A DNA stretch of 64,000 bases. Source: Rhodopseudomonas palustris (GTDB lineage: Bacteria > Pseudomonadota > Alphaproteobacteria > Rhizobiales > Xanthobacteraceae). Location of the stretch: the NCBI RefSeq assembly GCF_034479375.1, contig NZ_CP140155.1, positions 2,852,001-2,916,000 of the forward strand, in the 5' to 3' direction. A program made the translations under genes and the position numbers. Shown here piece after piece: positions 18,350-28,765 of this stretch (position 1 is the stretch's first letter; every line of letters begins with the position of its first letter). Below the pieces are notes generated by a model. It did no database searches, was not told the DNA's origin, and saw only the letters and a list, made by a program, of their open reading frames with translations.

Positions 18350-19486
18350 CTATTTGATCGCATCCCGGGTGAGGTCCCAGGTCACCATGGTGTCGCCGTC
18401 CTGCGGACCGCTCTGCCACTCCTGGTGGCGCATCGAGACATAGACATCCTGCTCGCCGGATTTCCAGTGCTCGATCATGTTGAGGCGGGAGAAATCGTAG
18501 TCCTTCGACGACGCCTCATGGGCGCGCTTGCGGTAGATCAGGTGCACCACGGTGACGGCATTTTCCTTCGCCGCCTCGTGCAGGATCGTATAGGCCGGAT
18601 CGTTGCGCAGTTCGTCCGGCAGCCGGTCGATCAGATGGCGCAGCGCCTTGCGGGTGTTGTGGATCTGCTTGTTCTTGTCGGTGTTGAGCCGGGTGCGGCT
18701 GGAGAAGCGGATGTCCTTTTCGCGCTCGGCGGCTTCCAGCAGCGTTTGCGGCAGCCGGCCTTGGGAGCTGAACAGGTCGACCTGGAAGATCAAGAGATCG
18801 TCGCGCTGCTCGCTGTCGAGCACGTAGTCGAGCGGCGTGTTGGAGGCGACGCCGCCGTCCCAATAATAATGGCCGTCGATCTCGATCGCCGGGAACCCCG
18901 GCGGCAATGCGCCCGACGCCATGATGTGCTCGGGGCCGATCGTCTGGCGGGTGTTGTCGAAATACTCGAAATTCCCCGTGACGATGTTGACGGCACCGAC
19001 GCTGAGCCGGATGCCGTTGGTGTTGAGCAGATCGAAATCCACCAGGCGTTCGAGCGTCGCGCGCAGCGGCTTGGTGTCGTAATAGCTCAGCGTTTCCGGA
19101 TCGGCCGTCGGCATCAGATGCGCCGGCGGAAAGCGCGGCGTGAAGAAGCCGGGCACGCCGAACGCTGCGACCATCGCGGCACTGGCTTCGTTGAACAGCG
19201 AATGCGCGTGGTCGGTGTGCAGCATCGGCTGCCACGGCACCGGCGACGAGGCCATCTCCCAGAACTGCTTCAGCTTCTCGACGCGCTGCTCGCGCGGATT
19301 GCCGGCGATGATCGCCGCATTGATCGCGCCGATCGAAATCCCGGCGAGCCATTCGGGCTCGAAATCGTGATGGCACAGCGCCTGATAGGCGCCGGCCTGA
19401 TACGAGCCGAGCGCGCCGCCGCCTTGCAGCACCAGCACGCGACGTGGACGAGAAGCGGGTTTGGGATGGTGGTGGGAGGGATTCAT
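18350..19486 (-). CDS. Patatin-like phospholipase (DUF3734 C-terminus)
   Basis: A 378-residue protein. The patatin domain (about 15-225) shows the oxyanion loop LVLQGGGALGSYQAG, the nucleophile GISIGAI and the catalytic dyad Asp in DGGVASNTP. The C-terminal ~130 residues fit the DUF3734 extension. Members hydrolyse acyl esters, and some act on polyhydroxybutyrate granules or phospholipids. It is probably co-transcribed with bdhA, which makes a PHB-related role plausible but not shown. Confidence 0.88.
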   Translation of the reverse strand: MNPSHHHPKPASRPRRVLVLQGGGALGSYQAGAYQALCHHDFEPEWLAGISIGAINAAIIAGNPREQRVEKLKQFWEMASSPVPWQPMLHTDHAHSLFNEASAAMVAAFGVPGFFTPRFPPAHLMPTADPETLSYYDTKPLRATLERLVDFDLLNTNGIRLSVGAVNIVTGNFEYFDNTRQTIGPEHIMASGALPPGFPAIEIDGHYYWDGGVASNTPLDYVLDSEQRDDLLIFQVDLFSSQGRLPQTLLEAAEREKDIRFSSRTRLNTDKNKQIHNTRKALRHLIDRLPDELRNDPAYTILHEAAKENAVTVVHLIYRKRAHEASSKDYDFSRLNMIEHWKSGEQDVYVSMRHQEWQSGPQDGDTMVTWDLTRDAIK

Positions 19487-19573
19487 GAGGTTCGCCGCAG
19501 ACAGGACGGGCACCGTGGCGCTCCGCATCCACGGCGTCAATCGTTCACCCGGTCAATCCCGATCACGCCCGCT

Positions 19574-20086
19574 TTATCGCGGCGGTTCGGTCGAAGCCAG
19601 AATCAGCGTCCAGAACACCTTGTATTTGGTGTTCGGCGCGTAGCTCGCGGCGATCCCGAGCTTGGTGACGCCGCCTTTCAGCATGTTCGCGCGATGCGGC
19701 GGCGAATCGCGCCAGCCGGAGAACGCCTCCGCGAGCGTGTGATAGCCGGCCGAGACGTTCTCGACCGCGACCGACGCCGGATAGGCCGAAGCGTTGAGCC
19801 GCTGCGCCAGCGGCGCCTTGGCGTCGTGGTCGAGCTTGTTGCGCCTCGCCATCGTGGCCGACTGTTCCTCGGCCAGCCGCGTGAGCGCCGGATCGAGCAC
19901 AACCGGGCCGAGCCCGTTGTTCTGGCGATATTGCGAAATCATCGTCGCGGCGGCGACGCCGTCGACCCTGGCGCCCTCGCGCGCCATGCTGGCGTACATC
20001 GACGGCGCCTCGACGCTCGGACCGACATCGCCGGCGCAGCCGGCCAGCAGCAGAAGGCCGAGAGCGGCCATCACCCCACGCAACAT
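19574..20086 (-). CDS. CAP/SCP-domain lipoprotein
   Basis: A 170-residue protein. The signal sequence ends in a lipobox (LLLLAGC), predicting lipid attachment. The CAP domain (about 45-165) contains ISQYRQNNGLGPV, the His in NKLDHDA, and GWRDSPPHRANML, all typical of bacterial YkwD-like CAP proteins. Function in bacteria is poorly known. The frame extends upstream to 20503, but the lipoprotein signal fixes the start at or near 20086. Confidence 0.88.
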   Translation of the reverse strand: MLRGVMAALGLLLLAGCAGDVGPSVEAPSMYASMAREGARVDGVAAATMISQYRQNNGLGPVVLDPALTRLAEEQSATMARRNKLDHDAKAPLAQRLNASAYPASVAVENVSAGYHTLAEAFSGWRDSPPHRANMLKGGVTKLGIAASYAPNTKYKVFWTLILASTEPPR

Positions 20087-20420
20087 CCGAAATTCCCCAT
20101 GCGCGCATCGGCATGGCCGGCCCGTCACCGGCCACCGCGCGCCGGTCCGTTGTTGCACATCAACAGTGGCTGAAAGGTGAAGATGGGGCCGAACGCAGCG
20201 GTCCGATGCAGGCTCCGAGCGCGGAGCGCAAAGCCGTGGCAGACCCTGTTCCGCCGGCCGCCCGCTTCCTCTGCCGCTCATCGCGAGGGCGGGGGCGACG
20301 GCCATGCGGCTCGCCGGAATGTGCACCTCTCGCACCCGGCGGGGCTGCACATTGGCGACACCGCCTCGGCGTCCCTCCTCGCGTGTTGACCGCGGCCAAA
20401 ATTCCTTCGACAACCCGTCG
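20087..20420. other. Divergent intergenic region, nothing assigned
   Basis: 334 bp between the CAP lipoprotein gene (-) and the cyclase gene (+). I see no convincing promoter, palindrome or small gene. Part may be coding if the cyclase starts earlier (ATG at 20304). Confidence 0.4.
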
Positions 20421-22199
20421 GTGTCGAACCAGCGAACGATCACCGACCGACCTCGCACCGCGAACGTGAAGCGTTCGCGCGGGCCGGGATTCCTCCGCGG
20501 CATCGGGCTGCGGCAGGTCCGGATGTTCAGCGGGCTGGTGCTGTTCGCCTATCTGATCAGCCACTACCTCAATCACGCACTCGGCAACATCTCGGCGGAA
20601 GCGCTCGAGGCCGGGGTGATGTGGCACCTCGCATTCTGGCAGTTTCTGCCGGTGGCGATCCTGTTCTATGGTTCGGTCACCGTCCATACCGGGCTCGGCC
20701 TGTGGGTGCTGGTGCAGCGTCGGCGGTTCCGCTGGCGCACGGTCGAGCCGCTGCAGATCCTGCTCGGTCTCAGCGTGCCGCTGCTGATCTACAGCCATGT
20801 GATCGGGCTGCGGCTCAGCAACGTATTGTACGACATCGACAAGCTGTATCCGCAGGTGCTGTACACCTACTGGGTGGCTTGGCCGACCTCGCGGCTGTGG
20901 CTGATGGTGGCGGTGCTGCTGATCGCCTGGGTGCACGGCTGCATCGGGCTGTACATCTGGCTGCGGATCAAGCCGACGGCGCGCCGCGCGATGCCGTGGC
21001 TGCTCGCGCTCGCGGTGCTGATCCCGACGCTGGCGCTGCTCGGCTTCTACCAGGGCGGCCGCGACACCATCCGCGCCGCGTCCGCGCCGGGCTGGCAGGA
21101 CGCCAACATGTCGGTGAAGCAGCTCGGCACGCTGGATCAGCAGAAGACGCTCGACCGGATCGGCGACGCGTTCGTGTTCGGCTATCTCGGGCTGATCGGG
21201 CTGGCGCTGATCGCCCGCGCGGTACGCGGGCTGAACGAGCGGCGCGGCGGCATGATCCGGCTGACCTACGGCACCGACCGCAGCATCCGGGTGCCGAAGG
21301 GCACCAGCGTGCTGGAGGCCAGCGAGCGCCACAACATTCCGCATGCCAGCGTCTGCGGCGGCCGCGCGCGCTGCTCGACCTGCCGGATTCGCGTGATCGG
21401 CGACCCGGCCGAGCTGCCCGCGCCGTCGAGCCGCGAGGCCTTCGTGCTCGCCAGCGTCGGCGCCGGCGACGATCCGTCGATCCGCCTCGCCTGCCAGCTC
21501 CGGCCGACCCACGACCTCTCCTTCATGCCGATCTTTCCGCCGCGCAACGCCGCGGCGGCGCGGCGCATGGCGCGCGCGATGAAGGTCGGCGAGGAACGCT
21601 ATCTCGTCAGCATGTTCGTGGACCTTCGCGGCTCCACCAAGATCGCCGAGACGCGGCTGCCGTTCGACACCGTGTTCATCGTCAACCGCTTCCTCGGCGC
21701 GGTGTCGCGCGCGGTGATCGCTTGCGGCGGCCAGCCCAATCAGTTCATCGGCGACGGCGTGCTGGCGCTGTTCGGCCTCAAGGACACGCCGCGCGAGGCC
21801 TGCCGCAACGCCATCCGCGCCGCCGCCGCGATCGCCGCCGCGGTCGACGAACTCAACGGCTTGATCGGCCACGACCTGCCCGAGCCGATCCGCTTCGGCA
21901 TCGGCATCCATGGCGGCGACGTCATCCTCGGCGAGATCGGCTATCGCGACCACATGGTGTTCACTGCGCTCGGCGACTCGGTCAACGTCGCGGCACGGCT
22001 GCAGGACATGACCAAGGCGCTCGGCTGCGAGACGCTGCTGTCCGACGAACTGCGCGAGACCGCGGGCATCGCCGCCGATTCGTGGCCGACCCAGCAGGTC
22101 GAGATCCGCGGCCGGGTCGAACCGATGCTGGTGTGCCCGATCGCGCAATCGCGCGACCTCGCCGCAGCGCTCGATCACAGCGAACTGACGCTCGCCTGA
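20421..22199 (+). CDS. Redox-sensing class III nucleotide cyclase, CyaC-like (6TM + [2Fe-2S] + cyclase)
   Basis: About 592 residues in three parts. Six hydrophobic helices (about 35-300) carry His at positions expected for two b haems: H48/H52, H89, H126 and H172. A plant-type ferredoxin domain follows, with Cys 312, 318, 321 and 358 (C-x5-C-x2-C-x36-C). The C-terminal class III cyclase (about 395-560) has metal-binding FVDLRGST and IGDGVLALFG plus the catalytic Asn-Arg segment GDSVNVAARLQ. Sinorhizobium CyaC has this architecture; it is a diheme-b, quinone-responsive adenylate cyclase. The GTG start is a choice; an ATG at 20304 would add 39 residues of poor coding character. Confidence 0.85.
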   Translation: MSNQRTITDRPRTANVKRSRGPGFLRGIGLRQVRMFSGLVLFAYLISHYLNHALGNISAEALEAGVMWHLAFWQFLPVAILFYGSVTVHTGLGLWVLVQRRRFRWRTVEPLQILLGLSVPLLIYSHVIGLRLSNVLYDIDKLYPQVLYTYWVAWPTSRLWLMVAVLLIAWVHGCIGLYIWLRIKPTARRAMPWLLALAVLIPTLALLGFYQGGRDTIRAASAPGWQDANMSVKQLGTLDQQKTLDRIGDAFVFGYLGLIGLALIARAVRGLNERRGGMIRLTYGTDRSIRVPKGTSVLEASERHNIPHASVCGGRARCSTCRIRVIGDPAELPAPSSREAFVLASVGAGDDPSIRLACQLRPTHDLSFMPIFPPRNAAAARRMARAMKVGEERYLVSMFVDLRGSTKIAETRLPFDTVFIVNRFLGAVSRAVIACGGQPNQFIGDGVLALFGLKDTPREACRNAIRAAAAIAAAVDELNGLIGHDLPEPIRFGIGIHGGDVILGEIGYRDHMVFTALGDSVNVAARLQDMTKALGCETLLSDELRETAGIAADSWPTQQVEIRGRVEPMLVCPIAQSRDLAAALDHSELTLA

Positions 22200-22227
22200 G
22201 AGCCGGTCGGAACCAAGCAACTCACCC

Positions 22228-22342
22228 GTCATTCCGGGGCGCGAGCACAGCTCGCGAACCCGGAATCCCGAGCTGTTCATCGCGCCTCATGCGCCAACCT
22301 CGGGATTCCGGGTCCGCGCCTGACGGCGCGTCCCGGAATGAC
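22228..22342. repeat. Dispersed palindromic repeat, family A
   Basis: The ends GTCATTCCGGG and CCCGGAATGAC are inverted, with a second inner inverted pair (CCCGGAATCCCGAG and CTCGGGATTCCGGG). The same outer ends recur at 38989, 39429 and 39871. No coding potential. Confidence 0.8.
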
Positions 22343-22431
22343 TTGCGTGGGGTCGCCACGACTTGCTCGATCCACGCTCCGACGAGAGCCGTTCGGTCTA
22401 CGATGGAATCAGCACTGGCGCGCAGAGATGC

Positions 22432-22555
22432 TCACCACAGGCACAGCCTCATGGTGAGGAGGCGCGAAGCGCCGTCTCGAACCATGCGCCGCCGGTCCTG
22501 CCGTGTCTCCCATCCTTCGAGACGCCCGACTTCGCCGGGCTCCTCAGGATGAGGG
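22432..22555. repeat. Dispersed palindromic repeat, family B
   Basis: Contains CCTCATGGTGAGGAGGCGC, CGTCTCGAACCATG, TCCTTCGAGACGCCCG and CTCCTCAGGATGAGG. Copies lie at 28374 (inverted), 30375 and 52378 (inverted). Together with the family A copy it fills most of the 541-bp gene-free stretch 22200-22740; I see nothing else there. Confidence 0.8.
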
Positions 22556-22740
22556 GTCAGTGCATCTGGAACGCTCCATGTGATCCAGCGCACACTCCCC
22601 GCCGTCGCTCGCCGATCCGCCGCCACGCGGCGTGAACCCGCGCGAATTTCAGCGCGACGAACGTGCGATGGGCAGGTCCACGACCACCGGACTTGATGGA
22701 GTAACAACCGCGCCGCGGGCGCATTTCGAGGAGAACGACC

Positions 22741-22998
22741 ATGTTTCGCAAGATCGCACTTGGACTGTTTGCTGCCGCTTCGCTCAGCGTCGTCGCGCTG
22801 GCGCCGACCTCCGCATCCGCCGGCGGCGGCAAGTGGCATCACCATGGCTGGGGCCATCACCACCACTTCCACGGACCCGCCTTCGGCGTCGGCTATATCG
22901 GCGCCGGCTATGGCGCCGGCTACGGAAGCTGCTACGTCACCCGCCGCGTGCCGACCTCGCACGGCTGGCGCTGGCGCACCATCAACATCTGCTACTGA
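22741..22998 (+). CDS. Small secreted His/Gly-rich protein
   Basis: An 85-residue protein with a Sec signal peptide (about 1-26, ending ASAGG). The mature part holds a His cluster (KWHHHGWGHHHHFHG), a Gly/Tyr stretch, two Cys and RRVPTSHGWRWRT. The His cluster could bind transition metals (inference). GAGGAGAACGACC just upstream is a strong ribosome site. Family not recognised. Confidence 0.75.
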   Translation: MFRKIALGLFAAASLSVVALAPTSASAGGGKWHHHGWGHHHHFHGPAFGVGYIGAGYGAGYGSCYVTRRVPTSHGWRWRTINICY

Positions 22999-23074
22999 GG
23001 TCTCGACCGACGTTGCAGGCGTGGAGTCCCGGTCGCCGGCGCGGCCGGGACTTTACCTGTCGAAGAGCTCACGA

Positions 23075-23728
23075 TCAGTCCAGCTTGACCCACTGAGCGA
23101 CCGGCATCACTTCCGGCGTCTGCGCATAGGCGCGGGTCCACATGTCGACCACCCACTGGGCGCCGCTGCCGCGCTCGACCAGCACCGCAGTATTGTGCGG
23201 CGTCTGCAGCACCAGCACGTTGCCGCGATATTTCGGATCGCCGACGTTGTGATGCTTCAAGAGGCCCCAGCCCTGCATCACCAGCAGCAGGCTGGTGGTG
23301 TTGCGGGTGGTGTCCCAACAATCGAAATTGTGCTTGTCGTCGAAGTAGCGGAAATCGGCGCGGGCGATCCGCTTGTCGGTGCCGAGCACCGGACCGAGCC
23401 TTCGATCGAGCCACACCACCGCCTTCTGCACCGCCGTGCGTTCGGCTGCGGCCGAGGCCCGGCCCGAGGCCATGATCCGCGACAGCGCGGCGCGGTCGCC
23501 GGGGCCGAAGGCCAGTTCATGGCGGCGGCGGCAGACAAAGCCGTAGCACACCGTCATGCCCGAGGCCGACGGCGGGTTGATCGACACCGAACTGTAGAGT
23601 TGCGCCACCTCCCGGCTGAGCGGATCGGCCCGCGCCGATGTGAGGCCCGCGCCCACGGCAGCAAGTCCCGCGACCGCCAGCGCAACGCCGCGCCATCCGA
23701 TCGATCTGCCGGTGTTTGCTGCCTTCAT
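23075..23728 (-). CDS. Conserved secreted protein of unknown function
   Basis: A 217-residue protein with a signal peptide (about 12-35, ending TSARA). The mature protein has paired Cys (TVCYGFVCRRRH and NFDCWD) and compact motifs such as DKHNFDCWDTTRNTTSLLL, WGLLKHHNV and GAQWVVDMWTRAYAQ. The Cys-Asp-His content hints at an enzyme or protease-like fold, but I do not recognise it. It is divergent from putA with 147 bp between the starts. Confidence 0.72.
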   Translation of the reverse strand: MKAANTGRSIGWRGVALAVAGLAAVGAGLTSARADPLSREVAQLYSSVSINPPSASGMTVCYGFVCRRRHELAFGPGDRAALSRIMASGRASAAAERTAVQKAVVWLDRRLGPVLGTDKRIARADFRYFDDKHNFDCWDTTRNTTSLLLVMQGWGLLKHHNVGDPKYRGNVLVLQTPHNTAVLVERGSGAQWVVDMWTRAYAQTPEVMPVAQWVKLD

Positions 23729-23875
23729 CCTGCCCTGCCTGCGTGTTGATCGCCGGGACGCTAGCGCGAGCGGCCGGCGGTGCCAATATTGGATTCGGGC
23801 GGCGTCGTATTTGCGGATCGGCTGATGCGTCCCGCACACACCGCCCGCACTGCGGATTCCTCGCGAGGACCGATC

Positions 23876-26800
23876 ATGCCGCCTGATTCGCCGCTTCCCG
23901 CATTCGACGCCGCCTACGCTCCCGACGACGCCACGCTCGCGGCGTCGCTGATCGCGTCGATGCCGCGCGACCCCGCGCGTGATGCCCGCATCGACGCGAC
24001 CGCCACCGGACTGATCGCCGCGATCCGCGCCGGCGATCACTCGCTCGGCAGCGTCGAGGCGATGCTGCGCGAATACGCGCTGTCGACCAGAGAAGGGCTG
24101 GCGCTGATGGTGCTGGCCGAAGCGCTGCTGCGGGTGCCGGATTCGGCGACGGCCGACGCCTTCATCGAGGACCGCCTCGGCCAGGGCGACTTCGCGCATC
24201 ACCGCATCAAGTCCGACGCGCTCTTGGTCAACGCCTCGGCCTGGGCGCTCGGCCTGTCGGCACGCGTGGTGCAAGCCGGCGACACGCCGCAGGGCACGCT
24301 CGCCGCGCTGGCGAAACGGATCGGCGCGCCGGCGGTGCGCGCGGCGACGCGGCAGGCGATGCGGCTGCTCGGCAATCATTTCGTGCTCGGCGAAACCATC
24401 GGCGACGCGCTCGCCCGCGCGCAGGTGCATGCGAGCGAAGGCGTGCGCTATTCCTACGACATGCTCGGCGAAGGCGCGCGCACGCAGGCCGACGCGGAGC
24501 GTTACTTCGCCGCCTACGCGCAGGCGATCGAGGCGATCGGCCGTGCGGCCGGGAATGCGCGATTGCCGGCGCGGCCGGGCATCTCGGTGAAACTGTCGGC
24601 GCTGCATCCGCGGTTCGAGGCGGTGAGCCGCGACCGCGTGCTGCGCGAGCTGACGCCGCGCCTGATCGACCTTGCGCGCAAAGCCAAGGACCACGACCTC
24701 GCCTTCACCATCGACGCCGAGGAGGCCGACCGGCTCGAACTGTCGCTCGAATTGTTCGCCGCATGCCTCGCCGATCCGTCGCTCGCGGGCTGGGACGGCT
24801 ACGGCCTCGCGGTGCAGGCCTATCAGAAACGCGCGGCGGCTGTGATCGACCATGTCGACGCGCTGGCGCAACGTTTCGATCGCCGGCTGATGCTGCGGCT
24901 GGTGAAGGGCGCCTATTGGGACAGCGAGATCAAGCGCGCGCAGGAGCGCGGCCTGCCCGACTATCCGGTGTTCACCCGCAAGGCGATGACCGACCTCAAC
25001 TACCAGCATTGCGCCGACAAGCTCCTGCGCCTGCGGCCGCGGATCTTCCCGCAATTCGCCAGCCACAACGCGCTGACGGTCGCGACCGTGCACGAGCTCG
25101 CCGGCGGCAGCGACGGCTACGAATTCCAGCGGCTGCACGGCATGGGCGAGGCGCTGTATGCGCGGCTGCGCGCCGAGCATCCCGAGCTGAGGTGCCGGAT
25201 CTACGCGCCGGTCGGCGGCCATCGCGACCTGCTCGCTTATCTGGTGCGGCGGCTGCTGGAGAACGGCGCCAATTCGTCATTCGTGGCGCAGGCCGGCGAC
25301 GACACCGTGCCGGTGGCAGAGTTGCTGCGGCGGCCGGAGGCCATCATCGGGACGCCGGACAACCCCCGCCATCCGAACATCCCGCTGCCGCGCGATCTAT
25401 TTTCACCGCAGCGGCAGAATTCGCGCGGCATCGAATTCGGCGACCGCGCCGCGCTGCAACGGCTGGTGAGCGAGATCGACGCGGCGCGCCGGCCGCTGCC
25501 GCGCGTCACCCCCACAACACCGGAAGATGCCGCCGCCGCGATCGCCGCTGCGCGCGGCGGCTTCGCGGATTGGAGCCGCACGCCCGCAGACGCGCGCGCC
25601 GCCGCGCTTGAGCGCGCGGCCGAGCTGCTGGAACAGCGCCGCGCGAGCTTCATCGCGCTACTGCAGGACGAGGCCGGCAAGACGCTCGACGACTGCATCT
25701 CCGAGGTCCGCGAAGCGATCGATTATTGCCGCTACTACGCCGCCGAGGGCCGCCGCCTGTTCGGCGACGGCATCGCCCTGCCCGGCCCGACCGGCGAGAG
25801 CAATACACTGCGGCTGCGCGGCCGTGGCGTGTTCGTCGCGATCTCGCCGTGGAATTTTCCGCTGGCGATCTTTCTCGGCCAAGTCACCGCCGCGCTGATG
25901 GCCAGCAACGCGGTGGTCGCCAAACCCGCCGAACAGACGCCGGCGATCGCCGACGCCGCCGTGCGGCTGCTGCACGAATCCGGCGTGCCGCGCGATGCGC
26001 TGCAGCTCGTGCAGGGCGACGGCGCGACCGGCGCGGCGCTGGTGGCGCATCGCGACGTCGCCGGCGTGGTGTTCACCGGCTCGACCGAGGTCGCGCGCGC
26101 GATCAACCGCGCACTGGCCGCGAAGGACGGCCCGATCGTGCCGCTGATCGCCGAGACCGGCGGCATCAATACGATGATCGTCGACGCCACAGCATTGCCC
26201 GAGCAGGTCGCCGACGACGTCGTGGCCTCGGCGTTCCGCTCCGCCGGCCAGCGCTGCTCGGCGCTGCGGCTGTTGTTCGTGCAGGACGACGTCGCCGACC
26301 GGATGATCGAGATCATCGCCGGCAGCGCCCGCGAATTGAAGCTCGGCGATCCGCGCGATCCGGCGACCCATGTCGGCCCGGTGATCGACGCCGAGGCCAA
26401 GGCGAAGCTCGATACGCATGTCGCGAAGATAAGCCGCGAGGCGACGCCGCATTTCGCAGGCACAGTACCGACGCAAGGCAACTACGTCGCGCCGCATATC
26501 TTCGAACTGCGCGACGCGTCACACCTGACCGAAGAGGTGTTCGGCCCGATCCTGCATGTGGTGCGCTACAAGGCATCCGATCTCGACGACGTGCTCGCCA
26601 CGATCGCACGCAGCGGCTACGCGCTGACGCTCGGCGTGCAGTCGCGGATCGACGACACCGTGGCGCGCATCGTCGACCGGCTGGCGATCGGCAATGTCTA
26701 CGTCAACCGCAACATCATCGGCGCCGTCGTCGGCGCGCAGCCGTTCGGCGGCTCGGGCCTGTCCGGCACCGGGCCGAAGGCCGGCGGCCCGCATTATCTG

Positions 26801-26884
26801 CCGCGCTTCGCGCTGGAGCAGACGGTGTCGATCAACACTGCGGCCGCCGGCGGCAACGCGGCGCTGCTGTCGGAACAGGACTGA
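23876..26884 (+). CDS. putA: Bifunctional proline dehydrogenase / L-glutamate gamma-semialdehyde dehydrogenase
   Basis: A 1002-residue enzyme that oxidises proline to glutamate in two steps, with electrons to the quinone pool and NAD+. The FAD-dependent proline dehydrogenase barrel (about 70-480) shows SVKLSALHPRFE, LVKGAYWDSEIKRAQ and YPVFTRKAMTDLNY. The aldehyde dehydrogenase part (about 510-990) has AKPAEQTP, the Glu in ETGGINTMIV and catalytic Cys in AGQRCSALRLL. There is no N-terminal ribbon-helix-helix domain, so like the Bradyrhizobium enzyme it is the minimal form and does not regulate its own gene. GCGAGGACC precedes the chosen ATG. Confidence 0.95.
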   Translation: MPPDSPLPAFDAAYAPDDATLAASLIASMPRDPARDARIDATATGLIAAIRAGDHSLGSVEAMLREYALSTREGLALMVLAEALLRVPDSATADAFIEDRLGQGDFAHHRIKSDALLVNASAWALGLSARVVQAGDTPQGTLAALAKRIGAPAVRAATRQAMRLLGNHFVLGETIGDALARAQVHASEGVRYSYDMLGEGARTQADAERYFAAYAQAIEAIGRAAGNARLPARPGISVKLSALHPRFEAVSRDRVLRELTPRLIDLARKAKDHDLAFTIDAEEADRLELSLELFAACLADPSLAGWDGYGLAVQAYQKRAAAVIDHVDALAQRFDRRLMLRLVKGAYWDSEIKRAQERGLPDYPVFTRKAMTDLNYQHCADKLLRLRPRIFPQFASHNALTVATVHELAGGSDGYEFQRLHGMGEALYARLRAEHPELRCRIYAPVGGHRDLLAYLVRRLLENGANSSFVAQAGDDTVPVAELLRRPEAIIGTPDNPRHPNIPLPRDLFSPQRQNSRGIEFGDRAALQRLVSEIDAARRPLPRVTPTTPEDAAAAIAAARGGFADWSRTPADARAAALERAAELLEQRRASFIALLQDEAGKTLDDCISEVREAIDYCRYYAAEGRRLFGDGIALPGPTGESNTLRLRGRGVFVAISPWNFPLAIFLGQVTAALMASNAVVAKPAEQTPAIADAAVRLLHESGVPRDALQLVQGDGATGAALVAHRDVAGVVFTGSTEVARAINRALAAKDGPIVPLIAETGGINTMIVDATALPEQVADDVVASAFRSAGQRCSALRLLFVQDDVADRMIEIIAGSARELKLGDPRDPATHVGPVIDAEAKAKLDTHVAKISREATPHFAGTVPTQGNYVAPHIFELRDASHLTEEVFGPILHVVRYKASDLDDVLATIARSGYALTLGVQSRIDDTVARIVDRLAIGNVYVNRNIIGAVVGAQPFGGSGLSGTGPKAGGPHYLPRFALEQTVSINTAAAGGNAALLSEQD

Positions 26885-26905
26885 GACACCCGGCCGTTCA
26901 ACATC

Positions 26906-26990
26906 CGTCATTGCGAGCGCAGCGAAGCAATCCAGAGCTCCGTGCACTGCATCGCTGGATTGCTTCGTCGCTCCGCTCCTCGCAATGACG
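26906..26990. repeat. Dispersed palindromic repeat, family C
   Basis: Ends CGTCATTGCGAG and CTCGCAATGACG are inverted, with inner arms GAAGCAATCCAG and CTGGATTGCTTC. A second copy lies at 36456-36572. It sits between putA and the CoA-transferase gene and may also act as a terminator. Confidence 0.8.
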
Positions 26991-27114
26991 GCTATGCGGG
27001 TTCCAATATTGCATCGTCCGGCCAACCCGGTTCATATGCGCGCCGCCGCCGGAAACCTGCGCCAGCGCATATTCCGGCCCACGAAAAGCAACAAAAGCCA
27101 GGGAGCAGCGCGCG

Positions 27115-28320
<1,206 letters not shown>

Positions 28321-28373
28321 TTTGTTTCATCGATGGACAGCAGCGATACACGGCGTGTCCAGCGGCACTGCCT

Positions 28374-28478
28374 CCTCATCCTGAGGAGCCCGGCGAAGCC
28401 GGGCGTCTCGAAGGATGAGGCCACGGGTGCCTGCGGCGCATGGTTCGAGACGGCGCTGCGCGCCTCCTCACCATGAGG
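28374..28478. repeat. Dispersed palindromic repeat, family B (inverted copy)
   Basis: Carries CTCCTCATCCTGAGGAG, GCCCGGCGAAGCCGGGC and GGCGTCTCGAAGGATGAGG, then CATGGTTCGAGACGGCG and GCGCGCCTCCTCACCATGAGG. It is the reverse complement of the copy at 22432. Confidence 0.8.
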
Positions 28479-28510
28479 CTGTCCGTGTTGTGAGATCTCC
28501 CCGTCGGCAA

Positions 28511-28552
28511 GTCTGATTCCACAGGTCTGATTCCACAAGTCTGGTTCCATCA
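28511..28552. repeat. Three tandem 14-bp units
   Basis: GTCTGATTCCACAG, GTCTGATTCCACAA and GTCTGGTTCCATCA follow each other without gaps. The block lies just beyond the end of the small membrane-protein gene. No function is evident. Confidence 0.7.
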
Positions 28553-28571
28553 GACTCTGAACTGCCGGAGC

Positions 28572-28733
28572 TCAGCGGCCGAAGAATATCCAGCCGAAGG
28601 CGGCGAGCGCAATCAGGACGGTGGCGGCGATCGCGAAGCCGGAGATGCGGACCTCGCTCGCGGTCTTGCGCGACGCTTCGTTGTCGGCGATCTGCTGATT
28701 GCGCTGCTTGGTGTCCGGACCCGGATCGCTCAT
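28572..28733 (-). CDS. Small single-span membrane protein
   Basis: A 53-residue protein: a polar N-terminal half (TKQRNQQIADNEASRKTASEVR) and one hydrophobic helix at about 31-51. Start ATG at 28733 is preceded by GCGAGGAGGCCGCG on the coding strand, a strong ribosome site. It lies 32 bp downstream of the CxxCH protein gene, so it is probably co-transcribed. Family unknown. Confidence 0.65.
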   Translation of the reverse strand: MSDPGPDTKQRNQQIADNEASRKTASEVRISGFAIAATVLIALAAFGWIFFGR

Positions 28734-28765
28734 CGCGGCCTCCTCGCTTCGACCTGTGCCCGGGA

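Noticed and set aside
20160..22280. 706-codon frame antisense to the cyclase
   Set aside because: Arg/Ala-rich shadow; the sense strand has ordered domains and catalytic residues.
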